From Phosphoribacter sp037046615 (GTDB lineage Bacteria; Actinomycetota; Actinomycetes; Actinomycetales; Dermatophilaceae), in assembly GCA_037046615.1 (NCBI GenBank), contig JBAOHD010000015.1:124001-188000 (forward strand): DNA of 64,000 bases, written 5' to 3'. Shown here one piece after another: positions 8,723-17,008 of the stretch. Below the pieces are notes generated by a model that was not told the DNA's origin, made no database searches, and worked only from the letters and a program-made list of their open reading frames with translations. Position 1 is the first letter of the stretch. Every line of letters begins with the position of its first letter. Made by a program: the position numbers and the translations under genes.

Positions 8723-9354
8723 GTCAGGGTCTTTCGCAGGGCCGCGAGCCCGTCGCTGACGAGGCGGCGGCTCATCGTGGGGGTGGTCGAGAGGGCGCGG
8801 GCGATCATGGCGTGGTCGAGGTCGGCGACGTAGCGCAGGACGACGGCCTCCCGCTCGGCGGTCCGGAAGAGCGCGGAGGGCGGTCCACATCGGGTCGCCC
8901 GGATCGTCGAGGGTCGTCGGGAGGCGGGGTTGCCACGCCGGGGACGTCGGGTCACGTCCGCCGGATCGTGCGGGTCGGTTGCCGCGCGGGCGGTGCGGCG
9001 GTGGTGGTCCATCGCGCACCGGTGAGTGATCGTGAGCAGCCAGCCGCGGAGGTTGCGGGCGCTGCGTAGGCGCGGGTATGCCGCGAACGCCTGCAGCCAT
9101 GCCTGCTGCGCGACGTCCTCGGCGGCATCCGGACCGACGAGGCCGCGGGCGAGGCGACCGACGTCGGGCCAGTGGGCATCGACGAGGTGCTGGAACGGCG
9201 GCAGGCTCACACGAGATGAACGCGTGGCGGGGTCCTCGTGTGAGTCGCGGGAGGCCGGGCACGAGGCGGGCGGGTCGGTGGACGGGTCAGCGTTCGGCGC
9301 AGCGGGCGTCGCGTCGAGGGGCGCGCCGGACGGCGAGTCTGCGGCGCCTGACAT
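8719..9354 (-). CDS. ECF-type RNA polymerase sigma factor with two apparent compensating frameshifts
   Basis: The 211-residue frame beginning MSGAADSPSGAP contains sigma region 2 ('EDVAQQAWLQAFAAYPRLRS', 'GWLLTITHRCAMDHHRR') and region 4.2 ('AMIARALSTTPTMSRRL'). Between them roughly 28 residues (coded by about 8,872-8,955) look like nonsense in this frame. The -1 frame there reads a convincing linker and region 4.1 start ('LDDPGDPMWTALRALPDR') that would join directly to 'EREAVVLRYVADLDHA'. One missing base near 8,955 and one extra C near 8,872 explain this. The frame stays open, so a protein may still be made. The stop overlaps ogt. The start is uncertain; a TTG at 9478-9480 would add 42 residues. 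Confidence 0.8.
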   Translation of the reverse strand: MSGAADSPSGAPLDATPAAPNADPSTDPPASCPASRDSHEDPATRSSRVSLPPFQHLVDAHWPDVGRLARGLVGPDAAEDVAQQAWLQAFAAYPRLRSARNLRGWLLTITHRCAMDHHRRTARAATDPHDPADVTRRPRRGNPASRRPSTIRATRCGPPSALFRTAEREAVVLRYVADLDHAMIARALSTTPTMSRRLVSDGLAALRKTLT

Positions 9355-9491
9355 GTCGCCGACGATAGGGGTTTGCACGTGACCTCGGCGGCATCGGACC
9401 TTGGCCCCTGGAGTTGGTGTGAGGGCCCGGTTAGGGTTGAAGTGCAGTCCTCGACAGGCGTCGCCTGACGAGGCAGTCAAGGAGGCACACC

Positions 9492-9932
9492 GTGGTCGAG
9501 GAGCAGGTCCGCCCTCTAGACCCTGAGGCCCAACGGACCCAACGCTTTCGATGGGCCCTGGAGTCAGCCCCCATCGTCAGACGCACCGTCGTCGACGACC
9601 TCCGTCAACTCGAGGTGTCGCCGGCAGTGATCGACGAAACCGAGATCGTCCTAGCCGAACTCGTCTCCAACTCCCTGCGCCACGCTCGCCCGTTGCCTGA
9701 CGGCGGGCTGCGCGTGCGGTGGAAGGCCAAGGCCGGGGTCGTCGAGGTCGAAGTCACCGACGGTGGCGGTCCGACTGTGCCCAAGCCCGCGCCGGCAGCG
9801 GTGTGGGCGACGACGGGGCGTGGATTACGGATCGTCCGGAGCATCGCCCACGAGTGGGGCGTCGCCGACGACCGGGGCGGTCGCACCGTCTGGGCGTCCA
9901 TCGGCGGACCGTCCCGCCGCCGCACCCACTAG
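9492..9932 (+). CDS. RsbW-like ATP-binding anti-sigma regulatory factor (HATPase_c_2)
   Basis: This 146-residue single-domain serine-kinase-type protein carries the N box 'IVLAELVSNSLRHARP' (ATP/Mg-binding Asn) and the G1 box 'EVTDGGGPTVP', followed by 'GRGLRIVRSIAHEWGV' as the G2 region. Proteins like this either phosphorylate an anti-anti-sigma factor or bind a sigma factor. It starts at GTG 9492, preceded by AAGGAGG. It is divergent from the ECF sigma gene, but RsbW-type partners are normally sigma-B/F-like factors, so direct interaction with that neighbour is not implied. It has no membrane segment. Confidence 0.85.
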   Translation: MVEEQVRPLDPEAQRTQRFRWALESAPIVRRTVVDDLRQLEVSPAVIDETEIVLAELVSNSLRHARPLPDGGLRVRWKAKAGVVEVEVTDGGGPTVPKPAPAAVWATTGRGLRIVRSIAHEWGVADDRGGRTVWASIGGPSRRRTH

Positions 9933-9956
9933 CCCGGGCCCGATACCCATGAGCTC

Positions 9957-10004
9957 GGGCCCGAGACCGAGCCGGATCCCGAGCCCGAGACCGAGCCGGA
10001 TACC
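9957..10004 (+). repeat. Two-copy 24-bp tandem repeat downstream of the RsbW-like gene
   Basis: Two adjacent 24-base units share the 18-base core CCCGAGACCGAGCCGGAT, at 9960-9977 and 9984-10001. They lie just after the stop of the RsbW-like gene. No coding or hairpin role is evident. Confidence 0.6.
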
Positions 10005-10032
10005 AAGCCCGCGCCATCGCTAGCCCTCATCG

Positions 10033-10084
10033 AAGGGCAGGTATGCAGGCATCCGGGGTCCTGAACCCTGCGTACCTGCCCTTT
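10033..10084. terminator. Hairpin between convergent genes, probable bidirectional terminator
   Basis: A roughly 17-base arm starting AAGGGCAGGTATGCAGG pairs, with one mismatch, with CCTGCGTACCTGCCCTT across an 18-base loop. It sits between the convergent RsbW-like gene and arfB. Confidence 0.65.
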
Positions 10085-10101
10085 CACCTGCCGAGGACCT
10101 G

Positions 10102-10545
10102 TCACGACGCGTCGTCGGGGCGGCGGCGCTCGAGCTTCGTCTGAGCGCGTTTGCGCTTGGTTTCCAACCGGCGCCGCACCGAGCCTCGCGTCGGCTTCGT
10201 CGCCCGGCGCGGCGGTGGGGGTGGTGCGAGCGCCTCGCGGAGCACCTCGGCCATCCGCTCTCGAGCGGCGGCGCGGTTGCGGTGTTGCGACCGCTGCTCG
10301 TGGGCGACGACGACAAGCTGGCCGTCGACCATGCGGGGACCGAGCCGAGCGAGGAGCCGTCGGCGCTGGGTCTCGGTGAATCCTTCGTATGCCGCGACGT
10401 CGAATGCCAGCTCGACCCGGCTGTCGGTCGTGTTGACCGACTGCCCACCCGGCCCGGGCGATCGGGAAAACCGTTCGACGAGCGCGCCGTTGGGGATGAC
10501 CATGCCGGCGACGACACCCGGGCCCGGCGCGATCACGAGATCCAT
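10102..10545 (-). CDS. arfB: Alternative ribosome-rescue factor / peptidyl-tRNA hydrolase ArfB
   Basis: This 147-residue protein has the GGQ motif in its full context 'SRSPGPGGQSVNTTDSRVEL', which catalyses peptidyl-tRNA hydrolysis on stalled ribosomes. It also has a basic C-terminal tail ('SVRRRLETKRKRAQTKLERRR') that in ArfB/YaeJ inserts into the empty mRNA channel. Length and domain order match the family. It starts at ATG 10543-10545. It is convergent with the upstream RsbW-like gene and divergent from hutF. Confidence 0.93.
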   Translation of the reverse strand: MDLVIAPGPGVVAGMVIPNGALVERFSRSPGPGGQSVNTTDSRVELAFDVAAYEGFTETQRRRLLARLGPRMVDGQLVVVAHEQRSQHRNRAAARERMAEVLREALAPPPPPRRATKPTRGSVRRRLETKRKRAQTKLERRRPDDAS

Positions 10546-10700
10546 GAGCCGCCCACCCCCAAGGTCATGTCCACATCATCGCGTCCCGGAGCCGGCGCCA
10601 CTCCGCGCGGCCCTGGAGACGCCCGACAACCCACTCGCACACCGCATTCACAGTAGACGTAACCGCTTACCTCCCCGTTGGGAGGGAACGAGATGTCAGG

Positions 10701-12071
10701 ATGAGGCCGACAACCACACCACCGACGGAAGGACCGAAAGACACCGTGAGGTCGTTCTGGGCCGAGTTGGCGTGGCTCCCGTCGGGCCTCGCCCGTGGTG
10801 GCGTCCGGCTCACCGTGTCGGACGGCCGGTTCGTCACCGTCGAGACCCGCACTCCTGCGCAGCCGGGGGACACCCGCCTCACGGGGGTGGTCATGCCGGG
10901 CCTGGCCAACGCTCACAGCCACGCCTTCCAGCGCAGCCTGCGCGGTCGATCGCACTCGGGCATCGGGCACGGCCACGCGTGGTTTGCCCGCATGTATGCC
11001 GCCGCCGACCGCATGGACCCCGACCGCTACTTCCTCCTGGCCCGGGCGACCTTCGCCGAGATGGCGTTGGCCGGTTACACCGTCGTCGGCGAGTTCCATT
11101 ACCTGCACCACGGGCCGGGCGGCGTTCGCTACGAGGATCCCAACGCGATGAGCGCAGCCCTCATCGCTGCGGCGACGGAGGCCGGCATACGACTCACCTT
11201 GCTCGATGCCTGTTATCTGTCCGGCGGGCTCACCTCGACCGGGCACGTCGACCTCAACCCTGTGCAGCGGCGCTTCAGCGACGGCAGCGTCGACGAGTGG
11301 CTCGAGCGGATGTCCCGGATCCCGCAGAGCGACCTGATGCGCCGCGGGGCGGCGATCCACTCGATCAAGACCGTTCCCCGCGAGTCAGCGGCCCACATCG
11401 TCCAAGTCATCGGTGAGCAGCCGTTGCATGTCTATGTGTCGGAGCAGCACGCCGAAAACCTCGCGTGCCAGATGTTCTACGGCATGTCGCCGACCGAACT
11501 GTTGGCCGAGATCGGCGGCCTCGGCCCGGAGCTCACCGCGGTCCACGCAGCTCACTTGTCCGACAACGACATTGCCCTGCTTGCCGACTACGAGAGCCAG
11601 GTCGTCGTGTGCCCGTCGTCAGAGCGTGACATGGGCGAGAGCATGGGCCGGCTGCGCACGATGCTCGACGCCGGCATCCCGATCGGGATCGGATCGGATC
11701 AGCAGGCTCGGATCGATCCGTTCTCCGAGATGCGCGAACTCGAGCTCCACGAGCGCGTCGTCTCGGGCGAACGTGGCCGGCTCAGCACCGCCGAGATCGT
11801 CGCGTGCGGCTCGGTCAACGGGTATCAGAGCCTCGGGTGGTATGACGGGGGAGTCATCGCCCCCGGACGCCTGGCGGACTTCGTCGTCATCAACCCCAAC
11901 ACTCCGCGCACGGTCGGCGCGAAGGCTGCCGAGCTGCTGTATGCCGCGACGGCGGCGGACATCGACACGGTCGTCGTCGGGGGCCGCACGATCGTCGCCG
12001 ACGGTCACCACATGCTCGGGCCGGTGGCGCCGCTGCTGCGCTCGGCCCTCTTGGGCCTGCGCGGCCACTGA
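10701..12071 (+). CDS. hutF: Formimidoylglutamate deiminase (HutF)
   Basis: This 456-residue amidohydrolase converts N-formimino-L-glutamate to N-formyl-L-glutamate in the histidine degradation pathway. The metal-binding 'GLANAHSHAFQRSLRG', the strand with 'VVGEFHYLHHGP', 'VHAAHLSDNDI' and 'IGIGSDQQARIDPFSEMREL' fit HutF rather than other amidohydrolases. No other hut genes are in the window. I use the ATG at 10701; a GTG at 10746 giving MRSFWAELAWLP would match the usual N-terminus more closely and cannot be excluded. Confidence 0.88.
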   Translation: MRPTTTPPTEGPKDTVRSFWAELAWLPSGLARGGVRLTVSDGRFVTVETRTPAQPGDTRLTGVVMPGLANAHSHAFQRSLRGRSHSGIGHGHAWFARMYAAADRMDPDRYFLLARATFAEMALAGYTVVGEFHYLHHGPGGVRYEDPNAMSAALIAAATEAGIRLTLLDACYLSGGLTSTGHVDLNPVQRRFSDGSVDEWLERMSRIPQSDLMRRGAAIHSIKTVPRESAAHIVQVIGEQPLHVYVSEQHAENLACQMFYGMSPTELLAEIGGLGPELTAVHAAHLSDNDIALLADYESQVVVCPSSERDMGESMGRLRTMLDAGIPIGIGSDQQARIDPFSEMRELELHERVVSGERGRLSTAEIVACGSVNGYQSLGWYDGGVIAPGRLADFVVINPNTPRTVGAKAAELLYAATAADIDTVVVGGRTIVADGHHMLGPVAPLLRSALLGLRGH

Positions 12072-12083
12072 GCCGCCGTCGAT

Positions 12084-12116
12084 CTGGCGCGATCCCGGCG
12101 TGTGGTGTCGCGCCAG
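12084..12116. terminator. Hairpin between convergent hutF and DUF4235 gene
   Basis: CTGGCGCGA (12084-12092) pairs perfectly with TCGCGCCAG (12108-12116) across a 15-base loop, placed between two convergent stops. Probable bidirectional terminator without a U-tract. Confidence 0.6.
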
Positions 12117-12124
12117 GGCCCGGG

Positions 12125-12403
12125 TCAGTCCCGGCGCATCGGCTCCGGCAGATGCCCGGCGGACTGGGCGTAGTACTCCGCGGCCTTGCGGGTCGCGATC
12201 ACCCGCGCCGCATTGACGACGAGACCGGTCAGCGCAGCGAAGAGCACCGCTTCCTTCCAGGATGCGTCGTCAGGGTGGGTCGGGTCGTCCGGTGCCGGCT
12301 TGCCGGTCGAGAACTCCCAGCCCTTGCCGACGAGCTTCTGCGCGACCGCGGCAGCGAGCACCGCTGCTCCCGTGCCGAGCACGCGCCACACCAACGGACC
12401 CAT
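12125..12403 (-). CDS. Small membrane protein, DUF4235 family
   Basis: This 92-residue protein has two hydrophobic segments ('VWRVLGTGAAVLAAAVAQKL' and 'EAVLFAALTGLVVNAARVI'). They are joined by a polar Pro/Asp-rich loop and followed by a 'ATRKAAEYYAQSAGHLPEP' tail. This layout is that of actinobacterial DUF4235 proteins, whose function is unknown. I start it at ATG 12401-12403, because the longer upstream frame has no family similarity. It diverges from the thiamine transporter operon. Confidence 0.82.
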   Translation of the reverse strand: MGPLVWRVLGTGAAVLAAAVAQKLVGKGWEFSTGKPAPDDPTHPDDASWKEAVLFAALTGLVVNAARVIATRKAAEYYAQSAGHLPEPMRRD

Positions 12404-12502
12404 CGCCGACCTCCTGATCCAGCACTGTGTGAGTCCCGGAAGACTGGCCGACGACTCACGGATGACTCTGACATACCCGCGGGGTAGAGTCATCATCGCA
12501 AC

Positions 12503-12588
12503 GACAGGGGAGCGCCCCAAGCGCTGAGAGTGCGGTCCGCCGCAGACCCTCGCACCTGATCCGGCTAGCACCGGCGTAGGGAGTCGAG
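12503..12588 (+). promoter_or_regulatory. TPP riboswitch (THI box)
   Basis: The thi-box core is easily read: GCGCTGAGAGTGCGG near 12530, and ACCTGATCCGGCTAGCACC followed by GGCGTAGGGA near 12554-12582. These are the pyrimidine- and pyrophosphate-sensing elements of thiamine pyrophosphate riboswitches. It lies directly upstream of the YkoE/YkoDC transporter genes, so TPP presumably lowers their expression. Confidence 0.95.
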
Positions 12589-12790
12589 CCATCTCAGGTG
12601 TGTCGACGGCATACGGGCCTGCTATGGGCAGGGGCAACCCGTATGCCGCCCGCCGCACCTCCCCGAGGTATCCATCGGACACCACGGGAGACAGACATGA
12701 CCAACAGCACCACCGGAATGGGGCCAGGCGCTCGACCTGGCCGCACCATCCTCGCCCTCTGGCCGGCTCGGCCAATGGCGCACCATCGAC

Positions 12791-13354
12791 TTGCTGACCT
12801 GCGCCTTCCTCGGCGTCGCATTCGGCGCGATCTACTGGGCTTGGGGCATCGCCTACGAAGGCCCGTCCACCCTGCTGTCGGCACCGTTCGCGCCACTGAG
12901 CGCGCTGGCGGCCTGGCCGTGGCTCATGGCCGGCATCATCGGCGGGCTCGTCATCCGACGCCCCGGCGCGGCGCTCTTCGCGGAGGTCCTCGCCGCCGCG
13001 GTATCGATGCTCATCGTCACCAAGTGGGGAGCGATGACCTTCGTCTCTGGTCTGGTCCAGGGGCTCGGCGCTGAACTGGGCTTCCTCATCTTCGGCTACC
13101 GTCGCTTCGGCGCGCGGGCGGCAATGGTGGCCGGAGCCTTGGCGGGGGCATTGGAGGCGATCTTCGAGTGGTATTCGTACTGGACCGACTGGGACATGAC
13201 CTACAAGGTGGCGTATCTCATCCTGCTGTCGGCAGCGGGCGCCCTCCTGGCCGGTCTTCTGTCTCTCGCGCTGACGCGGGGGCTGGCCCGAGCCGGTGCC
13301 CTCAACGCATTGCCACCGGGGCAGGAAGCGCGTGAGTCCCGGACCGTCGGCTGA
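12791..13354 (+). CDS. ykoE: Thiamine/HMP ECF transporter substrate-binding subunit YkoE; 5' end unclear
   Basis: This polytopic S-component has YkoE marks: 'LGVAFGAIYWAWGIAYEG', 'GIIGGLVIRRPGAALFAEV', 'LVQGLGAELGFLIFGYRRFG' and 'ALEAIFEWYSYW'. Homology continues upstream of the TTG at 12791 ('GRLGQWRTIDLL' in the same frame from about 12755), but no ordinary start codon exists in that frame before a TGA at 12698. The plausible ATG with an upstream purine tract is at 12697 in another frame (MTNSTTGMG). A one-base error between 12697 and about 12725 would join them. The gene lies under the TPP riboswitch and its end overlaps the next gene by 23 bases. Confidence 0.82.
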   Translation: MLTCAFLGVAFGAIYWAWGIAYEGPSTLLSAPFAPLSALAAWPWLMAGIIGGLVIRRPGAALFAEVLAAAVSMLIVTKWGAMTFVSGLVQGLGAELGFLIFGYRRFGARAAMVAGALAGALEAIFEWYSYWTDWDMTYKVAYLILLSAAGALLAGLLSLALTRGLARAGALNALPPGQEARESRTVG

Positions 13355-15827
13355 CCCTCACCTCCCGGCCGCTGCATCCCGCCGGGAGGATGACACCGCT
13401 TCGGTCGTCGCGGGCGCCTCCGTCGAGCTCACCGGGCTCACGTGGCGTCCCTACGGCCGGGCCACGCCGGTCTTGCCGGGTCTCGATCTGCGGATCCCCG
13501 CAGGCGAGCGGCTCCTGCTCGTCGGCCCGAGCGGGTCGGGCAAGTCGACCCTGCTGCGGGCGATCGCCGGGCTGCTCGAAACCGCCGACGCGGGAGAACG
13601 CTCGGGGTCCGTGCTCATCGACGGAGTCGCGCCGCAGGACCGGCCGGGTCTGGTCGGCATGGTCATGCAGGAGCCGGGATCGGGGGTGGTCGCCTCCTCG
13701 ATCGGCCGCGACGTCGCCTTCGGCCTCGAAAACATCGGTATGCCGCGCGCCGACATGTCGGCGCCAGTCACGGGCGCACTCGCGGCGGTTGGGCTCGGCG
13801 ACCTTGACCACGACACGTCGACGTGGGCGCTGTCAGGGGGCGAGCAGCAGCGCTTGGCGCTGGCCGGCGCGCTGGCCTTGTCGCCCCGCGTCTTGCTGCT
13901 CGACGAGCCGACCTCGATGCTCGACCCCGACAATGCCGCTGGCGTCCGTGCGGTCGTGGCCGATGTCGTCGCCCGATCGGGGCTCACACTCGTCGTCGTC
14001 GAGCATCGGCTGGCGCCGTGGCTCGATCACGTCGACCGCATCGTCGTGCTCGACGACTCGGGCACGATCGTCGCCAACGGCGGACCCCGTCAGGTGCTCG
14101 CCCAACACGGGAAGGCCCTTGCGGCGCAAGGGATCTGGGTGCCCGGCATACCCGACCCAGAGCCCCTTGCCCTCGACCTAGCGTGGGCGCCCCAGGTGGT
14201 GCCTGCAGGCACCCCGGTCGTGTCGGCGACGCGGGTGACCGTGCGGCATACGGTCTCCGACCTGGGCCGGGCGCCGCGCGAGGTGACCGCTGTGCGCGCG
14301 GGGGATCTCACCGTCGGTCCCGGGCAGTTGCTGGCCCTCGTCGGGCCAAGCGGGTCGGGCAAGTCGTCGTGGCTCGCTGCCCTCGGGGGCATGGTCGAGC
14401 CGGCCAAGGGAGTCGTGCGGCTCGGGGCCGCGCCCGACCGGGAGCCTCACGAGCTGTCGTCCCCCGAGCTGGCCAAGGCGGTCGCCTGGGTGCCGCAGTG
14501 GGCATCGGCCACCCTCCTGGCCGGCAGCGTGCGAGAGGAACTCCTCCTGACGTCGACCGCGATCGGCCTCAACCCCGAGCTCGCAGCGGCCCGCGCCGAG
14601 ACCCTCCTCGACGCGATGGGCCTGCGGGAGGTCGCCGACCTGGACCCGCGGCTGCTGTCCGGCGGGGAGCAGCGCCGGCTCGCGGTCGCGGCCGCGGTGC
14701 TCCACCAGCCCTCGCTCGTGCTCGCCGACGAACCCACCGTGGGCCAAGACCGGCTGACTTGGGCCGCCGTCATGGGGGTGCTCGAGTCGATCCAGCGGGC
14801 CGGGTCGGGGATCGTCGTCACGACGCACGACGGGGGAGTCACGGCCGAGGCGTCGCGCATCCTCGCAGTCCGCAAACCCGAGACCAAGGTCAAGCTCAAG
14901 GGCAAGAAGGGCGCCAAGGCAACAAAGGCAGCCAAGACGACCAAGGCGACCAAGACAGCGAAGGTAACCGAGGCCGAGTTCGCGGGCGCAGCGCCCGCCG
15001 AGGGAGCTTCTCCTCGCGCTGCGGAAGGGACGGGAGCGACGGAAGGGAAGGGAAGGACGGGAGGAGGCGGGTCCGGTGCCGTCGAGGTCACAGTCCGCCA
15101 GCCCCTCGTGTCCCGAGCCGGGCCGCTGTCACCGCTGCTCGCAAGCCTGCTCGTCCTGCCCTTGCCGGCGTTCGTCACCTCATGGCGGCAGGCGTTGTCG
15201 ATTATCTCGGTCGAAGTGCTGCTCGGGGTCATCGCGCTCTGGGCGCCCGGGCGGGGTGAACCGCCCAAGGGACGGCTGCGGGGACTGCTCCTGCGAGCGG
15301 TGCCCCTCAGTCTCGGCGTCATGACGATGGCCTGGTCGGCCTGGTTGCTCGGCGGGCGTGATCTTGAGGTTGCCGCGACCGCGGGCCTGCGCCTCGTCGC
15401 GCTCGTGCTCCCGTCGATCATTTTGTTGCCGTTCGTCGACCCGGACGCGCTCGGTGACCACCTCGCCCAACGTCTCCGTCTGCCGGCCCGCCCGGTGGTC
15501 GCAGCGACCGCAGCGTTGCAGCGCTTCCAGTCTTTCGGACAGGTATGGCACGACCTCACGACCGCTCGGAGGATCCGCGGGATCGGGGCCGGCAAGAGCT
15601 GGTCGCAGCGGACTCGCGAGATCGCCGGGGTCACCTTCGCCCTCCTCGTGACGGCACTCGGCCAAGCTGGTCGCCTCGCGGTCGCCATGGACGCCCGCGG
15701 GTTCGGCGGAGCAAGACGACGCACATGGGCCGGTGCGGCGCCGTGGCGGATGGCAGACACGCTCGTGCTCCTCGGGGGCTTCACGGTCGTCGCGGTCGGC
15801 ATCCTGACCGTCGTCCTCGGGCTCTGA
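13332..15827 (+). CDS. ykoD: Fused ECF transporter ATPase pair and transmembrane subunit (YkoD-YkoC fusion)
   Basis: This protein of about 831 residues combines two ABC ATPase domains and an EcfT-like membrane domain. Domain 1 (about 30-255) has Walker A 'GPSGSGKST', signature 'LSGGEQQRL' and Walker B 'LLLDEPTSMLD'. Domain 2 (about 285-520) has 'GPSGSGKSS', 'LSGGEQRRL' and 'LVLADEPTVGQD'. A Lys/Ala/Thr then Gly-rich linker (about 520-595) leads to a C-terminal membrane region with the EcfT coupling motif region 'TTARRIRGIGAGKSW' and 'ARGFGGARRRTW'. It energises YkoE-mediated uptake of thiamine or its pyrimidine precursor. The GTG at 13332, preceded by AGGAAG, is chosen because it is coupled to the ykoE end. 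Confidence 0.88.
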   Translation: MSPGPSADPHLPAAASRREDDTASVVAGASVELTGLTWRPYGRATPVLPGLDLRIPAGERLLLVGPSGSGKSTLLRAIAGLLETADAGERSGSVLIDGVAPQDRPGLVGMVMQEPGSGVVASSIGRDVAFGLENIGMPRADMSAPVTGALAAVGLGDLDHDTSTWALSGGEQQRLALAGALALSPRVLLLDEPTSMLDPDNAAGVRAVVADVVARSGLTLVVVEHRLAPWLDHVDRIVVLDDSGTIVANGGPRQVLAQHGKALAAQGIWVPGIPDPEPLALDLAWAPQVVPAGTPVVSATRVTVRHTVSDLGRAPREVTAVRAGDLTVGPGQLLALVGPSGSGKSSWLAALGGMVEPAKGVVRLGAAPDREPHELSSPELAKAVAWVPQWASATLLAGSVREELLLTSTAIGLNPELAAARAETLLDAMGLREVADLDPRLLSGGEQRRLAVAAAVLHQPSLVLADEPTVGQDRLTWAAVMGVLESIQRAGSGIVVTTHDGGVTAEASRILAVRKPETKVKLKGKKGAKATKAAKTTKATKTAKVTEAEFAGAAPAEGASPRAAEGTGATEGKGRTGGGGSGAVEVTVRQPLVSRAGPLSPLLASLLVLPLPAFVTSWRQALSIISVEVLLGVIALWAPGRGEPPKGRLRGLLLRAVPLSLGVMTMAWSAWLLGGRDLEVAATAGLRLVALVLPSIILLPFVDPDALGDHLAQRLRLPARPVVAATAALQRFQSFGQVWHDLTTARRIRGIGAGKSWSQRTREIAGVTFALLVTALGQAGRLAVAMDARGFGGARRRTWAGAAPWRMADTLVLLGGFTVVAVGILTVVLGL

Positions 15828-15918
15828 CCCGCCGGTGCCCGCGAGGTCGTCGCTGGCTCCCCGAGGCCACGCCGGCCCGCGGACGCCACCGGATGCCGAG
15901 GCGGCATACGGTGGCGTC

Positions 15919-16290
15919 ATGACGCGTGACCTCGCTTCCCCGACCTCAGTCCCGGACCCGGCGGCGGCCCTCGCGGCCCTCGAGGCCGCCGAGCCCCTGC
16001 TCGCCAACGTCGAGGCCGACAACGAGCGCCTCGCGCAGGCGTATGCCGTGCTCGTCTCCGCCGTCGATCGCGCCCGGCCGCTGGCCGACTACTACGGCGG
16101 CGACTGGCTCGCGCACGTCGACGCGGTCGTCGAGGTGGACTCTGATGCAGCGTCGGACACCCCCCCGATCACCCCGCGCACGGCGAGCCAGGACGCGATC
16201 TGGGAGGCGCTGGCCGAGCACGACGAGTGGCTGCGCCGGATCCTGCGCCTCGCCGCAGACACGGTGACCCGGGACGTCGGCGGCGTCTGA
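15919..16290 (+). CDS. DUF4298 family protein
   Basis: This 123-residue soluble protein contains the DUF4298 pattern 'LADYYGGDWLAHVDA' and the C-terminal 'AIWEALAEHDEWLRRI'. Function is unknown. The chosen ATG at 15919 starts MTRDLASPTSVPDP. It follows the transporter operon on the same strand with a 90-base gap containing one copy of the CGGCATAC motif. Confidence 0.75.
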   Translation: MTRDLASPTSVPDPAAALAALEAAEPLLANVEADNERLAQAYAVLVSAVDRARPLADYYGGDWLAHVDAVVEVDSDAASDTPPITPRTASQDAIWEALAEHDEWLRRILRLAADTVTRDVGGV

Positions 16291-16380
16291 CTCGCCGGGT
16301 GCGTCGACGGGTGCGTCAACGGAGCCGCGCGTGGCACAGCGAGCCGCGGCGGGGGTCCTGAGCGCAGGTACCCTCCAGGG

Positions 16381-16974
16381 GTGCGTGTCTTCCTCGTCCG
16401 TCATGGCCAGACGGTCAACAACGTCGCGCGGCTCCTCGACACGGCATACCCCGGAGCCTCTCTCACCGACCTCGGCCGCGCGCAGGCGGAAGCACTCGTG
16501 GAGACCTTCCGCGATCACCCGGTCGATGCGATCTACGTCTCGGACCTGATCCGCACCCACGAGACCGCAGCCCCGCTCGCGCAGCATCGTGGGCTCGACG
16601 TCCACGTCCGTGCAGGGATCCGCGAGATCCAGGCCGGCGAGTTCGAGATGTCCCCGGAGTTCGAGGGCTACATCCAGACGATCGTCGGCTGGCTCAGCGG
16701 GCGACAGGACGTGCGGATGCCGGGCGGCGAGACGGGGCACGAGGTGCTCACCCGCTTCGATGAGGTCCTTGAGGAGGCGTATGCCGTGGGCCACGAGACC
16801 GTCGTGCTCATCAGTCACGGTGCGGTCATTCGCACCTGGGCGATGAGCCGCGCGGACAACCTCGAGCCCGAGGTCATGCGGACGGTGTCGATGGACAACA
16901 CGGTCGTCGTCGAGGTGCACGGGGCGCCGGGCGAGCGCTGGCGCGTCGTGCGGTGGGGCGACCTCGACCTCTGA
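16381..16974 (+). CDS. Histidine phosphatase family protein (phosphoglycerate mutase-like)
   Basis: This 197-residue enzyme has the catalytic 'VFLVRHGQTVNNVARL' (RHG motif) at the N-terminus, 'SDLIRTHETA' with the conserved Arg, the acidic 'REIQAGEFEM' loop with the proton-donor Glu, and 'VLISHGAVIRTW' with the second His. Members dephosphorylate sugars, cobalamin precursors or other small phosphates, and the substrate is not apparent. It starts at GTG 16381. Confidence 0.88.
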   Translation: MRVFLVRHGQTVNNVARLLDTAYPGASLTDLGRAQAEALVETFRDHPVDAIYVSDLIRTHETAAPLAQHRGLDVHVRAGIREIQAGEFEMSPEFEGYIQTIVGWLSGRQDVRMPGGETGHEVLTRFDEVLEEAYAVGHETVVLISHGAVIRTWAMSRADNLEPEVMRTVSMDNTVVVEVHGAPGERWRVVRWGDLDL

Positions 16975-17008
16975 GGGTCACCTTTCCGACGGGAGAGCGC
17001 GCGGTGGT

